A stretch of DNA of 7,034 bases. Origin: an uncultured Anaerovibrio sp. GTDB lineage: Bacteria > Bacillota > Negativicutes > Selenomonadales > Selenomonadaceae. The position numbers were made by a program, and so were the translations under genes. Below the pieces are notes generated by a model that had not been told where the DNA came from, did not search any database, and saw only the letters and a program-made list of their open reading frames with translations. Location of the stretch: the NCBI GenBank assembly GCA_900768695.1, contig CAAGDY010000420.1, positions 1 to 7,034 of the forward strand. Direction: 5' to 3'. How positions within the stretch are numbered: position 1 is the first letter of the stretch; every line of letters starts with the position of its first letter. Positions 1-6,120 of the stretch are shown piece after piece.

Positions 1-45
1 AAAAAATAACTATAGCCTCTGGCCTTATTTATCTCCAGCCCGCCG

Positions 46-1083
46 CTATTTGCCTTCCGCCCGGCCTGGTTTGCCATCCTGCTGATTCTGCAATTTCTTT
101 TCATAAGCAGCATAGGCTTCTACAATCCTCGTTACCACATCGTGGCGAATGACATCCATCGGCTCCATGCGCACAATGCCGATGCCCTTTACACCCTCAA
201 GTATTTTGGCCGCCTCCACCAATCCGGAGGTGACACCCCGCGGCAGGTCAATCTGCCCAGGATCGCCTGTTACCACCATACGGGAGCCAAAGCCCAGGCG
301 GGTCAGGAACATCTTCATCTGCTTATCCGTGGTGTTCTGCGCCTCATCCAGAATGACAAAGGCATTTTCCAGCGTCCTGCCCCGCATGTAGGCCAGGGGA
401 GCAACCTCAATCACGCCCTTCAGCATCAGCTTCTGAAAAACATCCTGCCCCAGAATATCCTGCAGGGCATCATACAGGGGACGCAGATACGGGTCCACCT
501 TCTCCTGCAGATCCCCCGGCAGAAAGCCCAGCTTTTCACCGGCCTCCACCGCCGGACGAGTGAGGATAAGCTTCTCCACCTCCCGGTTCCGGAGCGCCGC
601 ACATGCCAGCACCACCGCCAGATAGGTCTTGCCCGTACCGGCAGGCCCCACGCCGAATGTAATAAAATTGTGCTTGATGGTATCCACATATATCCTCTGT
701 CCCAGGGTCTTGGGGCGGACATGACGCCCGCGGGAGGTAACAAGAATGGTGTCGCTGAAGAGATTGTGCAAGGCCTCTCCCTTGCCGCCCTTCATCAGCC
801 CCACACTGTACCGCACCTCATGCATGGTGATGGCCGTTCCCTGCCGATAGAGATACTGCAGCTCCCGCATAATCCTTGCCGCCTGCTCCACCTCAGCGGC
901 CTCACCGCTGATGGAGATGCTTTCTCCCCGGCTGACGAACCTGGCATCAAAATTGTCCATCAGCACCCGCACAAACTCATCACGCTCGCCCAAAAGTGCC
1001 TGGGCCTCCTGCCTGTCCTGAAACTCAATGATTTCCTCTGCTGCCTTTTGCAATAACGCACCCTCGTTTCTATAAAAATTCAA
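46..1083 (-). CDS. phoH: PhoH family P-loop ATPase (PhoH/YbeZ-like)
   Basis: Cytosolic ATPase of the PhoH/YbeZ family, which is linked to RNA metabolism and ribosome maturation, usually alongside YbeY. The exact reaction is not settled. The product is 345 aa, a normal length. The N-terminal ~75 residues resemble the small KH-like region of the family (SRGESISISG). The ATPase core follows: Walker A GVGPAGTGKT at 144-153, TRPAVEAGEKLGFLPGD at 175-191, Walker B with DEAQN at 246-250, and VTGDPGQIDLP at 271-281. All nucleotide-binding motifs are intact. The longest start is a TTG at 1081-1083 overlapping the recO stop (TTGA), which suggests translational coupling. A second TTG at 1051-1053 has GAGGGTG just upstream and gives a 335-aa protein that begins closer to where I expect the family to start, so the true start is uncertain. 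Stop is TAG at 46-48. The family call is very secure. Confidence 0.95.
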   Translation of the reverse strand: MNFYRNEGALLQKAAEEIIEFQDRQEAQALLGERDEFVRVLMDNFDARFVSRGESISISGEAAEVEQAARIMRELQYLYRQGTAITMHEVRYSVGLMKGGKGEALHNLFSDTILVTSRGRHVRPKTLGQRIYVDTIKHNFITFGVGPAGTGKTYLAVVLACAALRNREVEKLILTRPAVEAGEKLGFLPGDLQEKVDPYLRPLYDALQDILGQDVFQKLMLKGVIEVAPLAYMRGRTLENAFVILDEAQNTTDKQMKMFLTRLGFGSRMVVTGDPGQIDLPRGVTSGLVEAAKILEGVKGIGIVRMEPMDVIRHDVVTRIVEAYAAYEKKLQNQQDGKPGRAEGK

Positions 1084-1835
1084 CCAATCTGTCTGATAAA
1101 ATCCAAAGATTTAAGCGGCCTTTCAAATATGTGATGGAGATACCCCAGAAGCAGGGCCTCCGCCGCCACCAGCGTTCTGCCGCTGACCGTAAAGGATGGC
1201 TTGCTCTGCCAGTCCAGCTCCAGCAGCTGTAAAATAAACTCCCTGACCTCACTGCCATAGCCAAGCACATGGTACCCGCCCGGCTCACGCAGCTTTTCTG
1301 CACCGCACCTTGCGCACAACGCACCGCCCAGGTCAAAGGAAAAATACCCATCCTCCACCAGCTCATGATTGCACTCGGAGCAATACTGATAGCTCATCTG
1401 CATACCGGAGTATTCCAAAAGCTGATAAGCCGCCGCCAGCGCTGCCACCCGTGGATTGCGGCCGCCGAAGGACGCAAATATCTCCAGCAGGCGTCTGTAC
1501 ATATCCTGCTGGGGAAAATTCTCGATGGCCAGCCGGCTGGCGGTTTCCGCCACAAAGGCGCCATAAGCCATAGCCGTAAAATCTGTACTCATCACCCGGT
1601 AATCCCGTATCAGCGAACAGCTCCTGATGGTATCCAGCCTTTCCCCTTCCCTGACCTGCACCTCAACCTGATTGAACATCTGCAAGGAACCGGCCAGCGG
1701 GCTTTTCGGCCTGCGGCACCCAAAGGCCACAGCCTTGATACGCCCTTTTTCCGGGGACAGAAACGTTATGATTTTGTCTGCCTCACCCCAGTTTTTTATA
1801 CCGATGATGATAGCCTCCGTAGTATATTGTGCCAT
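1080..1835 (-). CDS. recO: DNA repair protein RecO
   Basis: Recombination mediator that binds ssDNA and SSB, anneals complementary strands and, with RecR, helps load RecA in the RecFOR pathway. The product is 251 aa, normal for the family. The N-terminal OB-fold begins with the characteristic TTEAIIIGIKNWGEADKI and runs to about residue 80. A helical domain follows, and a C-terminal zinc finger uses C152, C155, C174 and C177 (CSEC...CARC), the four-Cys arrangement seen in many Gram-positive RecO proteins. ATG start at 1833-1835, preceded by only a weak purine-rich GAGTGAG. Its TGA overlaps the phoH start by 4 bp, so the two are probably co-transcribed. In many Firmicutes recO sits near era, ybeY and phoH. 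Here only the phoH link is visible, and recO appears to lead the transcript, with divergent nfo upstream. Confidence 0.95.
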   Translation of the reverse strand: MAQYTTEAIIIGIKNWGEADKIITFLSPEKGRIKAVAFGCRRPKSPLAGSLQMFNQVEVQVREGERLDTIRSCSLIRDYRVMSTDFTAMAYGAFVAETASRLAIENFPQQDMYRRLLEIFASFGGRNPRVAALAAAYQLLEYSGMQMSYQYCSECNHELVEDGYFSFDLGGALCARCGAEKLREPGGYHVLGYGSEVREFILQLLELDWQSKPSFTVSGRTLVAAEALLLGYLHHIFERPLKSLDFIRQIG

Positions 1836-1860
1836 CGCCGCTCACTCTGATTTCCATTTA

Positions 1861-1902
1861 TCACTCTGCCTGCCGCCTTCGGAGAAGGCAGGCCGCAGTC
1901 AC
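1861..1902 (-). CDS. Possible 13-codon leader ORF upstream of recO
   Basis: On the minus strand AGGAG (1908-1912) lies 5 nt before a GTG at 1900-1902. The frame reads V/M-TAACLLRRRQAE and stops at TGA 1861-1863, 25 nt before the recO start. This ribosome site looks better than that of recO itself. Most of the ORF lies inside the hairpin at 1866-1898, the arrangement expected if its translation modulated the hairpin. An ORF this short can occur by chance and I know of no homologue, so this is an inference from layout only. Confidence 0.2.
   Translation of the reverse strand: MTAACLLRRRQAE
1866..1898. repeat. GC-rich inverted repeat in the recO leader
   Basis: GCCTGCC (1868-1874) pairs perfectly with GGCAGGC (1887-1893). 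CTGC (1866-1869) and GCAG (1895-1898) extend the symmetry with one unpaired base. An alternative inner stem is GCCTTC (1875-1880) with GAAGGC (1884-1889). No T-tract follows on either strand, so it is not an ordinary intrinsic terminator. In a recO transcript it would lie in the 5' leader. Confidence 0.5.
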
Positions 1903-1933
1903 TAACTCTCCTAAAAATAGTCAGATATAGTTT

Positions 1934-1961
1934 ATTGTACATCATACAGGCAAAAAAACAA
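1934..1961 (-). promoter_or_regulatory. Candidate sigma-A promoter for recO-phoH
   Basis: On the minus strand TTGTTT (1956-1961) and TACAAT (1934-1939) are separated by 16 bp in AT-rich sequence, giving a predicted start near 1927 and a leader of about 90 nt. A neighbouring TATGAT (1941-1946) is an alternative -10 without a well-placed -35. Judged by consensus match only. Confidence 0.35.
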
Positions 1962-1988
1962 AATAATTTTTTCATAAGTACACAAATG

Positions 1989-1997
1989 TGGTATGAT
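1989..1997 (+). promoter_or_regulatory. Candidate extended -10 promoter for nfo
   Basis: TGG directly precedes TATGAT (1992-1997), forming an extended -10 element. The best -35 at 17 bp is a poor TTTTCA (1969-1974). Transcription would start near 2004, leaving a leader of only about a dozen bases with the Shine-Dalgarno site at its 5' end. That is unusually short, so the real promoter could lie upstream. Confidence 0.3.
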
Positions 1998-2015
1998 TAG
2001 GCCGAGGTGAGCTTT

Positions 2016-2849
2016 ATGTTGAATATTGGCAATCATGTATCCTCCTCCCGGGGCTATCTGGCCATGGGCAGGGAGGAAATTTCCCTGGGCGGCAATGTTT
2101 TCGCCTTTTTTACCCGCAATCCAAGGGGCGGCAAGGCCAAGGACATCAATCCGGAGGACGTTGCCGCTTTTCTCCGGTACAAGGAAGAAAACCACATTGG
2201 CAGGCTGGTGGCACATGCGCCTTATACCCTCAATCCCTGTGCCGCCAAGGACAATATCAGGGAATTCGCCCTCTCTGCCATGACGGACGACCTACAGCGG
2301 CTGGAATACACCCCCGGCAACTACTACAATTTTCACCCCGGCTCCCATGTAGGGCAGGGTGCAGAAAAAGGCATCGAGCTGATTGCGAAGCTTCTCAATC
2401 AGGTGCTGAGGACGGAGCAGACCACAACCGTACTGCTGGAAACCATGTCAGGCAAGGGTACGGAGGTGGGCAGAAGCTTTCAGGAGCTACGGGAAATCAT
2501 CGACCGCACGGAGCTAAGCAGCCATCTGGGCGTCTGCCTGGATACCTGCCATGTTTACAGCGCAGGCTATGATATTGTCAACGATCTTGATGGAGTATTG
2601 ACGGAATTTGACAGGGTTATAGGCCTTGACCGCCTGAAGTCCGTCCATCTTAATGGCAGCCTTACCCCATTCGCATCTAACAAGGACCGCCACGCCAAAA
2701 TCGGCGAGGGCAGCCTGGGGCTGGAGGCCATCATCCGCATCATCAACCATCCGCAGCTGAAAAACCTGCCCTTCATTTTGGAAACACCCAACGACAACGA
2801 AGGCTACCGGCAGGAAATCTCCCTGCTGCGGGAAAACTATTCCGGATAA
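2016..2849 (+). CDS. nfo: Endonuclease IV (AP endonuclease, Nfo)
   Basis: Zinc-dependent apurinic/apyrimidinic endonuclease of base-excision repair. It cleaves 5' to abasic sites and repairs blocked 3' ends. The product is a 277-aa TIM barrel, slightly shorter than the E. coli (285) and Bacillus enzymes. All expected metal ligands are visible: H67 (HAPYTLN), H107 and H111 (FHPGSH), E142 (LLETMSGKGTE), D176 and H179 (CLDTCHVYSAGYD), H211 (SVHLNGS), D224 and H226 (KDRHAKIGEG) and E256 (ILETPND). I chose ATG 2016 because GAGGTGA (2004-2010) sits 5 nt upstream and MLNIGNHVS matches the usual family N-terminus. A GTG at 2007 in the same frame would add three residues but overlaps that ribosome site. 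The gene stands alone, divergent from recO, with its own terminator. Confidence 0.95.
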   Translation: MLNIGNHVSSSRGYLAMGREEISLGGNVFAFFTRNPRGGKAKDINPEDVAAFLRYKEENHIGRLVAHAPYTLNPCAAKDNIREFALSAMTDDLQRLEYTPGNYYNFHPGSHVGQGAEKGIELIAKLLNQVLRTEQTTTVLLETMSGKGTEVGRSFQELREIIDRTELSSHLGVCLDTCHVYSAGYDIVNDLDGVLTEFDRVIGLDRLKSVHLNGSLTPFASNKDRHAKIGEGSLGLEAIIRIINHPQLKNLPFILETPNDNEGYRQEISLLRENYSG

Positions 2850-2852
2850 AGC

Positions 2853-2904
2853 AAAGGACATGAAGCGTGTACCGCAATATGCGGTCTGCTCCATGTCCTT
2901 TTTT
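2853..2904 (+). terminator. Rho-independent terminator of nfo
   Basis: Three bases after the nfo stop, AAAGGACATG (2853-2862) pairs with CATGTCCTTT (ending at about 2901). An inner stem ACCGCA/TGCGGT caps it, and the run of six T ends at 2904. The opposite strand has only TTTGCTTT after the stem, so it may also act, more weakly, for the convergent oxidoreductase gene. Confidence 0.85.
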
Positions 2905-2937
2905 CATCCGTACTCCATCAGGCAATATGGCCGGAAA

Positions 2938-3924
2938 TTACCATTCCTCGCCAGGATATTTCATGTTCCAGGACTTTCTCATGCGGGTCATAATCTCCAT
3001 GACATCACGGGAATATGCCAGCTGCATGCGGGAGGCATCGCCGCTCCTGACGGCTTCCTCCATATCCAGCATCTCATAGTACAGGGCGTTGGCAGTTTCC
3101 CCGGCCTCCACCGGCGTCACCTGCCCGGTTTCCGCGTCCACGATAACAGCCTTATCCGCCCGAGGATACTCCATTATCTCTATATACCCCTTTTCACAGC
3201 TTATCATGGCACGCTTAGGCTGCTTGGAGTGCATGGAAAGAGCCACTGTGGCCATCTGACCCTGCCCGTTTTTCAGCAGCATGGTGGCCATTTCATCAGA
3301 TCCTGTCGGCGAAGCCTGCCACTGGCTGACTATATCCTCCGGCTTCTCGTCCATAAAGCTCCTGACAATGGACAGGGCGTATACGCCGATATCCAGCATG
3401 GCGCCACCGGCCAGCTCCATGTTGAAGAAACGGTTCTTCATATTGTATTCCTTGAAGCTGCCAAAGTTCATGGTAATCAGCTGTACCCTGCCCAGACGGC
3501 CGCTCCTGACAATCTCCCACAGCTTCTTGTAAAGTGGCATGTGCCAGATGGTCATGGCCTCCGCCAGCACCAGCTTCTTCTCTCCTGCCAGCTCAATCAT
3601 TTCGTCCAGCTCGCGGCTGTTCAGGGTGATGGACTTCTCCACAAAAAGATGCTTGCCGTGGGCCAGAGCTTTTTTCATGAAGCCGTAATGGGTGTTGTGG
3701 GGACTGGTGATATAGATAATATCCACAGCCTCATCCGTAAACATGTCGTCAATCTGGTCATAGACCTTCTGCACGCCGTATTTTGCCGCAAAATCCACAG
3801 CCTTCTGATGGGTTCTGTTGCCCACAGCATATAGATTTTTGCCCATCTTCTGCAGAGCCTCAGCCATCTGATTGGCAATTACCCCCGTGCCCAGCACGGC
3901 CCAGTTCAAATTCTCCTTTGCCAT
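2938..3924 (-). CDS. Gfo/Idh/MocA family NAD(P)-dependent oxidoreductase
   Basis: Probable NAD(P)-dependent dehydrogenase of the Gfo/Idh/MocA family, which acts on sugars, inositols, dihydrodiols and related polyols. The substrate cannot be told from sequence. The product is 328 aa, typical length, with no signal peptide. The N-terminal Rossmann fold has GTGVIA at 12-17 in WAVLGTGVIANQMAEAL, then ITSPHNTHY at 72-80. The family EKP motif appears as EKS at 96-98, keeping the Lys but not the Pro. The C-terminal substrate domain has GGAMLDIGVY (173-182), with D178 and Y182 in the usual DxGxY arrangement. The overall pattern is closest to dimeric dihydrodiol dehydrogenase or glucose-fructose oxidoreductase-like members. 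ATG start at 3922-3924 with perfect AAGGAGG at 3930-3936, 5 nt upstream. It is monocistronic here, convergent with nfo and divergent from the accC remnant. Confidence 0.9.
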   Translation of the reverse strand: MAKENLNWAVLGTGVIANQMAEALQKMGKNLYAVGNRTHQKAVDFAAKYGVQKVYDQIDDMFTDEAVDIIYITSPHNTHYGFMKKALAHGKHLFVEKSITLNSRELDEMIELAGEKKLVLAEAMTIWHMPLYKKLWEIVRSGRLGRVQLITMNFGSFKEYNMKNRFFNMELAGGAMLDIGVYALSIVRSFMDEKPEDIVSQWQASPTGSDEMATMLLKNGQGQMATVALSMHSKQPKRAMISCEKGYIEIMEYPRADKAVIVDAETGQVTPVEAGETANALYYEMLDMEEAVRSGDASRMQLAYSRDVMEIMTRMRKSWNMKYPGEEW

Positions 3925-3981
3925 AAAAACCTCCTTGGAAAAACAAAAAACTCATCCTCCCACATTTTCCATATCCTCTTC

Positions 3982-3987
3982 ATTATA
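3982..3987 (-). promoter_or_regulatory. Candidate -10 element for the oxidoreductase gene
   Basis: Perfect TATAAT on the minus strand, which would give a leader of about 50 nt before the AAGGAGG site. The -35 position holds only a poor TATGCA (4005-4010). An ATGC-(6)-GCAT symmetry (3996-4009) lies between the elements and might be an operator. Confidence 0.35.
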
Positions 3988-4073
3988 ACCTATAAATGCG
4001 TTTTTGCATAATTTTTCATAAAATGGCAGCTTTGCTTTTTGTATATTTCATTCATATTGTTATCATTTATGAG

Positions 4074-4086
4074 CGTTATAATAACG
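4074..4086. repeat. 13-bp palindrome CGTTAT-A-ATAACG
   Basis: Perfect 6+1+6 inverted repeat enclosing a plus-strand TATAAT (4077-4082), about 140 bp before the accC start. It could be an operator over a promoter, but AT-rich DNA produces such symmetry readily. Confidence 0.35.
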
Positions 4087-4142
4087 GCATGGGATTATTT
4101 AAAATCGCTATGCTGTATTTCTATTATATTATTGTCTTTATC

Positions 4143-4148
4143 TATAAT
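4143..4148 (+). promoter_or_regulatory. Candidate -10 element for the accC remnant
   Basis: TATAAT at 4143-4148 would start transcription near 4155, leaving a leader of about 67 nt that contains the 4173-4189 palindrome. No convincing -35 is seen 16-18 bp upstream. The TATAAT at 4077-4082 is an alternative. Confidence 0.25.
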
Positions 4149-4172
4149 AAGTAGTAAAATAAACCTATCGCA

Positions 4173-4189
4173 AATTTGTTGCACAAATT
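4173..4189. promoter_or_regulatory. Perfect inverted repeat, operator-like, before accC
   Basis: AATTTGT (4173-4179), spacer TGC, ACAAATT (4183-4189): a perfect 7-3-7 inverted repeat ending 16 nt before the Shine-Dalgarno site of the accC remnant. Length and symmetry suit a homodimeric repressor. It does not match the BirA, Rex or CodY consensus as I know them, so the regulator is unknown. Confidence 0.4.
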
Positions 4190-4221
4190 ATGCCTGATAG
4201 AATCTGAGGAGGGAACCGTCT

Positions 4222-4705
4222 ATGTTTAAGCGAATTCTTATTGCCAACCGCGGAGAAATTGCCGTGCGCATCATCCGTGCCTGTCAGGAGCTGGATATCG
4301 AAACAGTTGCCGTCTATTCTGACGCCGATGCCAACGCCCTGCATGTACAGCTTGCCGATTTTTCTTTCAACATCGGCCCGGCTGATGCCGGCGAAAGCTA
4401 TCTGAACATGAATGCCATTCTGGCCGCAGCCAGAGAAACAGGCGCTGATGCCATTCATCCTGGCTATGGTTTTCTCTCAGAGAATGCTGATTTTGCCGAT
4501 ATGGTCACCAAGGCCGGACTGACATGGATAGGGCCGCTGGCAGGACGATTATTTCCGCACCGGCAATATCGACACGCAGTTTGTCAAGAACCGGCTGCAG
4601 GTCTATGAAACCACACCTTCCAAGCGCTCCCTGAAGGAGCTGAAGACCTTCGCCACGAAATTAAACGAGATAAATTATGAAAACCTTTTGAACCTCATCA
4701 ATTGA
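4222..4705 (+). pseudogene. accC: Biotin carboxylase (AccC type), internally deleted and frameshifted
   Basis: Biotin carboxylase carries out ATP-dependent carboxylation of biotin on BCCP for acetyl-CoA carboxylase or related biotin enzymes. The start is excellent: ATG 4222 with GAGGAGGG (4206-4213) 8 nt upstream. The first ~105 residues are a textbook N-terminal domain: FKRILIANRGEIAVRIIRA, VYSDADANALHVQLAD, AIHPGYGFLSENADFA, then TWIGP at about 4522-4536. After this the frame gives unrelated residues and stops at 4606-4608. The next frame, from about 4541 to TGA 4703-4705, reads DDYFRTGNIDTQFVKNRL and then a 35-residue tail. The FRTGNIDTQF stretch resembles the extreme C-terminus of biotin carboxylases. 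About 300 of the usual ~450 residues are missing, including the whole ATP-grasp and catalytic core, so the product as written cannot be active. The C-terminal match is from memory and less certain than the N-terminal one. The junction lies near 4536-4543. Confidence 0.8.
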
Positions 4706-4715
4706 CCACTTTCCC

Positions 4716-4748
4716 GGCACCGGCCCTACTCCCTCTCCGACCGGTGCC
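4716..4748. repeat. Inverted repeat after the accC remnant
   Basis: GGCACCGG (4716-4723) and CCGGTGCC (4741-4748) form a perfect 8-bp stem with a 17-nt loop. It is followed by an A-run on the plus strand, not a T-run, so it is not a canonical plus-strand terminator. It may stabilise the 3' end or work with the terminator immediately to the right. Confidence 0.5.
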
Positions 4749-4750
4749 AC

Positions 4751-4816
4751 AAAAAAACAGGGATGCCGCATGCTCTGCCAGATGGTAAGCCATGCAGTCA
4801 TCCCTGTTTTATTTTT
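4751..4816. terminator. Bidirectional Rho-independent terminator
   Basis: AAAACAGGGATG (4754-4765) pairs over 12 bp with CATCCCTGTTTT (4799-4810), with an inner GCATG/CATGC stem. Plus-strand transcripts end in TTTTATTTTT. On the minus strand the same stem is followed by T7 (from the A-run 4751-4757). It therefore serves both the accC remnant and the convergent dehydrogenase, whose stop codon (4815-4817) lies in the T-tract. Confidence 0.85.
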
Positions 4817-5681
4817 AGCCCAGATACCAGTGAATAATGGCCTGTGTTCCCTTATCCTCCATACCGCGCCCGGCCAGCTGGTCATAAAGCTCCTTGGCCT
4901 TGTTCAGCCCCGGCAGCTCCATGCCCGCCTCCTCCGCCGATTCAATGGCGATGCGCATATCCTTCAAAAAATGCTTGATATAAAAACCAGGCCGGTCATC
5001 CCCCTTCAGCATGCGGCGTCCCAGATTGGAAAGGGACCATGAACCGGCCGCACCTGTTTCAATAGTTTCCAGCACCTTCATGGCATCCAGTCCCATTTTC
5101 TGCGCATAGGCCAAAGCCTCTGCCACGCCAAGCATGCCTGCGGCGATGGCAATCTGATTGGCCATCTTTGTATACTGGCCGGAGCCTGCTTCCCCGAAGT
5201 AATTGATGGTTTTGCCCATAGCCCTGAACACAGGCAAAAGCTCCTTGAAGGCTGCTTCATCACCACCGGCCATAATGGCAAGGGTAGCATTGCGTGCCCC
5301 TAAATCACCGCCGGATACCGGCGCATCAACAGAGGCAATCCCCTTGGCTTTGGCGGCCTCATAGATCTTCCTTGCCAGCTTTGGGCTGGAGGTGGTCATG
5401 TCCACAATAAAGCCGCCCTGCTTGGTGGACAGCACGCCATTTTCTCCCAGATACACACTTTCCACATCCTGCGGATAGCCCACCATGGAAATTACCACAT
5501 CGGCCCCGGCGGCCAGAGCTGCCGGTGTATCGCGCCACTGCATACCCATATCCAGAAGCTCCTGAGCCTTTGCCCTGGTTCTCGTATAGACAGAAACCTC
5601 AAAGCCGGCTTTCTGCAAATGCTTTGCCATGCTGCTGCCCATAACCCCCGTGCCGATAAAACCAATTGTCCTGATTGCCAT
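4815..5681 (-). CDS. NAD(P)-dependent 3-hydroxyacid dehydrogenase (GarR/MmsB-like)
   Basis: Beta-hydroxyacid dehydrogenase of the family that includes tartronate semialdehyde reductase (GarR) and 3-hydroxyisobutyrate dehydrogenase (MmsB). It interconverts a 3-hydroxyacid and its semialdehyde with NAD(P)H in the cytosol. The product is 288 aa, typical length. Visible features are the Rossmann motif GFIGTGVMGSSMA (7-19), TTSSP (96-100), the substrate loop DAPVSGG (119-125), the catalytic Lys K172 with N175 in GSGQYTKMANQ, and KHFLKDMRIA (236-245) with K240 and D241. All catalytic residues are present. ATG 5679-5681 has AGGGGG about 7 nt upstream. The frame stays open further upstream, but that extension overlaps the preceding gene and carries no family sequence. 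The gene lies 34 bp downstream of the thioesterase on the same strand and is likely co-transcribed. The exact substrate cannot be assigned; GarR and MmsB are equally plausible. Confidence 0.93.
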   Translation of the reverse strand: MAIRTIGFIGTGVMGSSMAKHLQKAGFEVSVYTRTRAKAQELLDMGMQWRDTPAALAAGADVVISMVGYPQDVESVYLGENGVLSTKQGGFIVDMTTSSPKLARKIYEAAKAKGIASVDAPVSGGDLGARNATLAIMAGGDEAAFKELLPVFRAMGKTINYFGEAGSGQYTKMANQIAIAAGMLGVAEALAYAQKMGLDAMKVLETIETGAAGSWSLSNLGRRMLKGDDRPGFYIKHFLKDMRIAIESAEEAGMELPGLNKAKELYDQLAGRGMEDKGTQAIIHWYLG

Positions 5682-5715
5682 GTGAATTCCCCCTGTTCCA
5701 AAAATTGCCAAAGCC

Positions 5716-6120
5716 TTATAGCTTTTCTCCTGACAGATGCATGCCTGTTGTCGTGACGGACGCCACCGGACGTCCGCCCCCATCTGTGATTTCTACCTCG
5801 AAATAGCTCATTTTCCTGCCAGCCTTGATGCAGTAGCAATTAGCATTCAACCTGTTATCTCTTGGCTGATCCATATAGATGATGTTGCTGCTGACCGTTA
5901 CGGTAAAATTCCCCTCGTGATTGGCCGCCACCGCAAAGGCAAAATCTGCCAGCGTATACACTACGCCGCCCATAACATGATGGTGGGCCGCATAATGCCT
6001 CTCATCAATATCCAGATGGCACTTGGCACATCTGTGACCAACCTCGTCAATCACTACGCCCGTCAGCTCCACCGCATATTTGTCACGATAAAAATGCGCT
6101 CTGGCTTGTTCCAGTGTCAT
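5716..6120 (-). CDS. PaaI-family hotdog thioesterase
   Basis: Probable acyl-CoA thioesterase of the hotdog fold, PaaI/YdiI-like, which hydrolyses aryl- or acyl-CoA to free acid and CoA. The product is 134 aa, normal for the family. The signature region is MGGVVYTLADFAFAVAAN (50-67), with the likely catalytic acid D59 in LAD. Before it, HHH at 46-48 lies where the family has an Asn/His-rich loop. The usual HGG is MGG here (M50-G51-G52). The second half (SSNIIYMDQP, then GRKMSYFEVEITDGGGRPVASVTTTGM) fits the substrate-loop and beta-sheet pattern of PaaI proteins. ATG 6118-6120 with AAAGGAGAG upstream at good spacing. It is the first gene of the run that continues into the 3-hydroxyacid dehydrogenase, which suggests a shared CoA-ester or short-acid pathway, though this is only inference. 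Substrate unknown. Confidence 0.9.
   Translation of the reverse strand: MTLEQARAHFYRDKYAVELTGVVIDEVGHRCAKCHLDIDERHYAAHHHVMGGVVYTLADFAFAVAANHEGNFTVTVSSNIIYMDQPRDNRLNANCYCIKAGRKMSYFEVEITDGGGRPVASVTTTGMHLSGEKL

Larger units (their letters stand above)
3925..4221. other. AT-rich divergent intergenic region
   Basis: This 297-bp stretch separates the oxidoreductase (left, minus) from the accC remnant (right, plus). I see no ORF or RNA gene. It holds the two ribosome sites, a perfect minus-strand TATAAT (3982-3987), plus-strand TATAAT matches at 4077-4082 and 4143-4148, a short ATGC/GCAT symmetry (3996-4009), and two palindromes listed separately. Confidence 0.7.

Noticed and set aside
1..45. Open minus-strand frame running off the left edge (reads like KARGYSYFF) after GGAG, possibly the next cistron after phoH
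   Set aside because: No ATG, GTG or TTG start is present in the visible bases and the stretch is too short to judge. The small GCC/GGC stem and T-rich end are also too weak to call a terminator.
142..1056. Long plus-strand open frame opposite phoH (304 codons)
   Set aside because: It lies wholly antisense to a clearly conserved PhoH gene, has no family features, and is rich in His, Gln and Leu as expected of an antisense shadow.
1866..1898. Hairpin before recO as a Rho-independent terminator
   Set aside because: No T-tract follows the stem on either strand, and it lies between divergent genes where no terminator is needed.
2860..3834. Long plus-strand open frame opposite the Gfo/Idh/MocA gene (324 codons)
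   Set aside because: It starts inside the nfo terminator and runs antisense to a well-supported dehydrogenase, and its translation has no recognisable motif.
5682..5783. N-terminal extension of the 3-hydroxyacid dehydrogenase to an ATG at 5783
   Set aside because: The extension overlaps the end of the thioesterase gene and lacks family sequence. The internal ATG at 5681 has a good ribosome site and begins right at the Rossmann fold.
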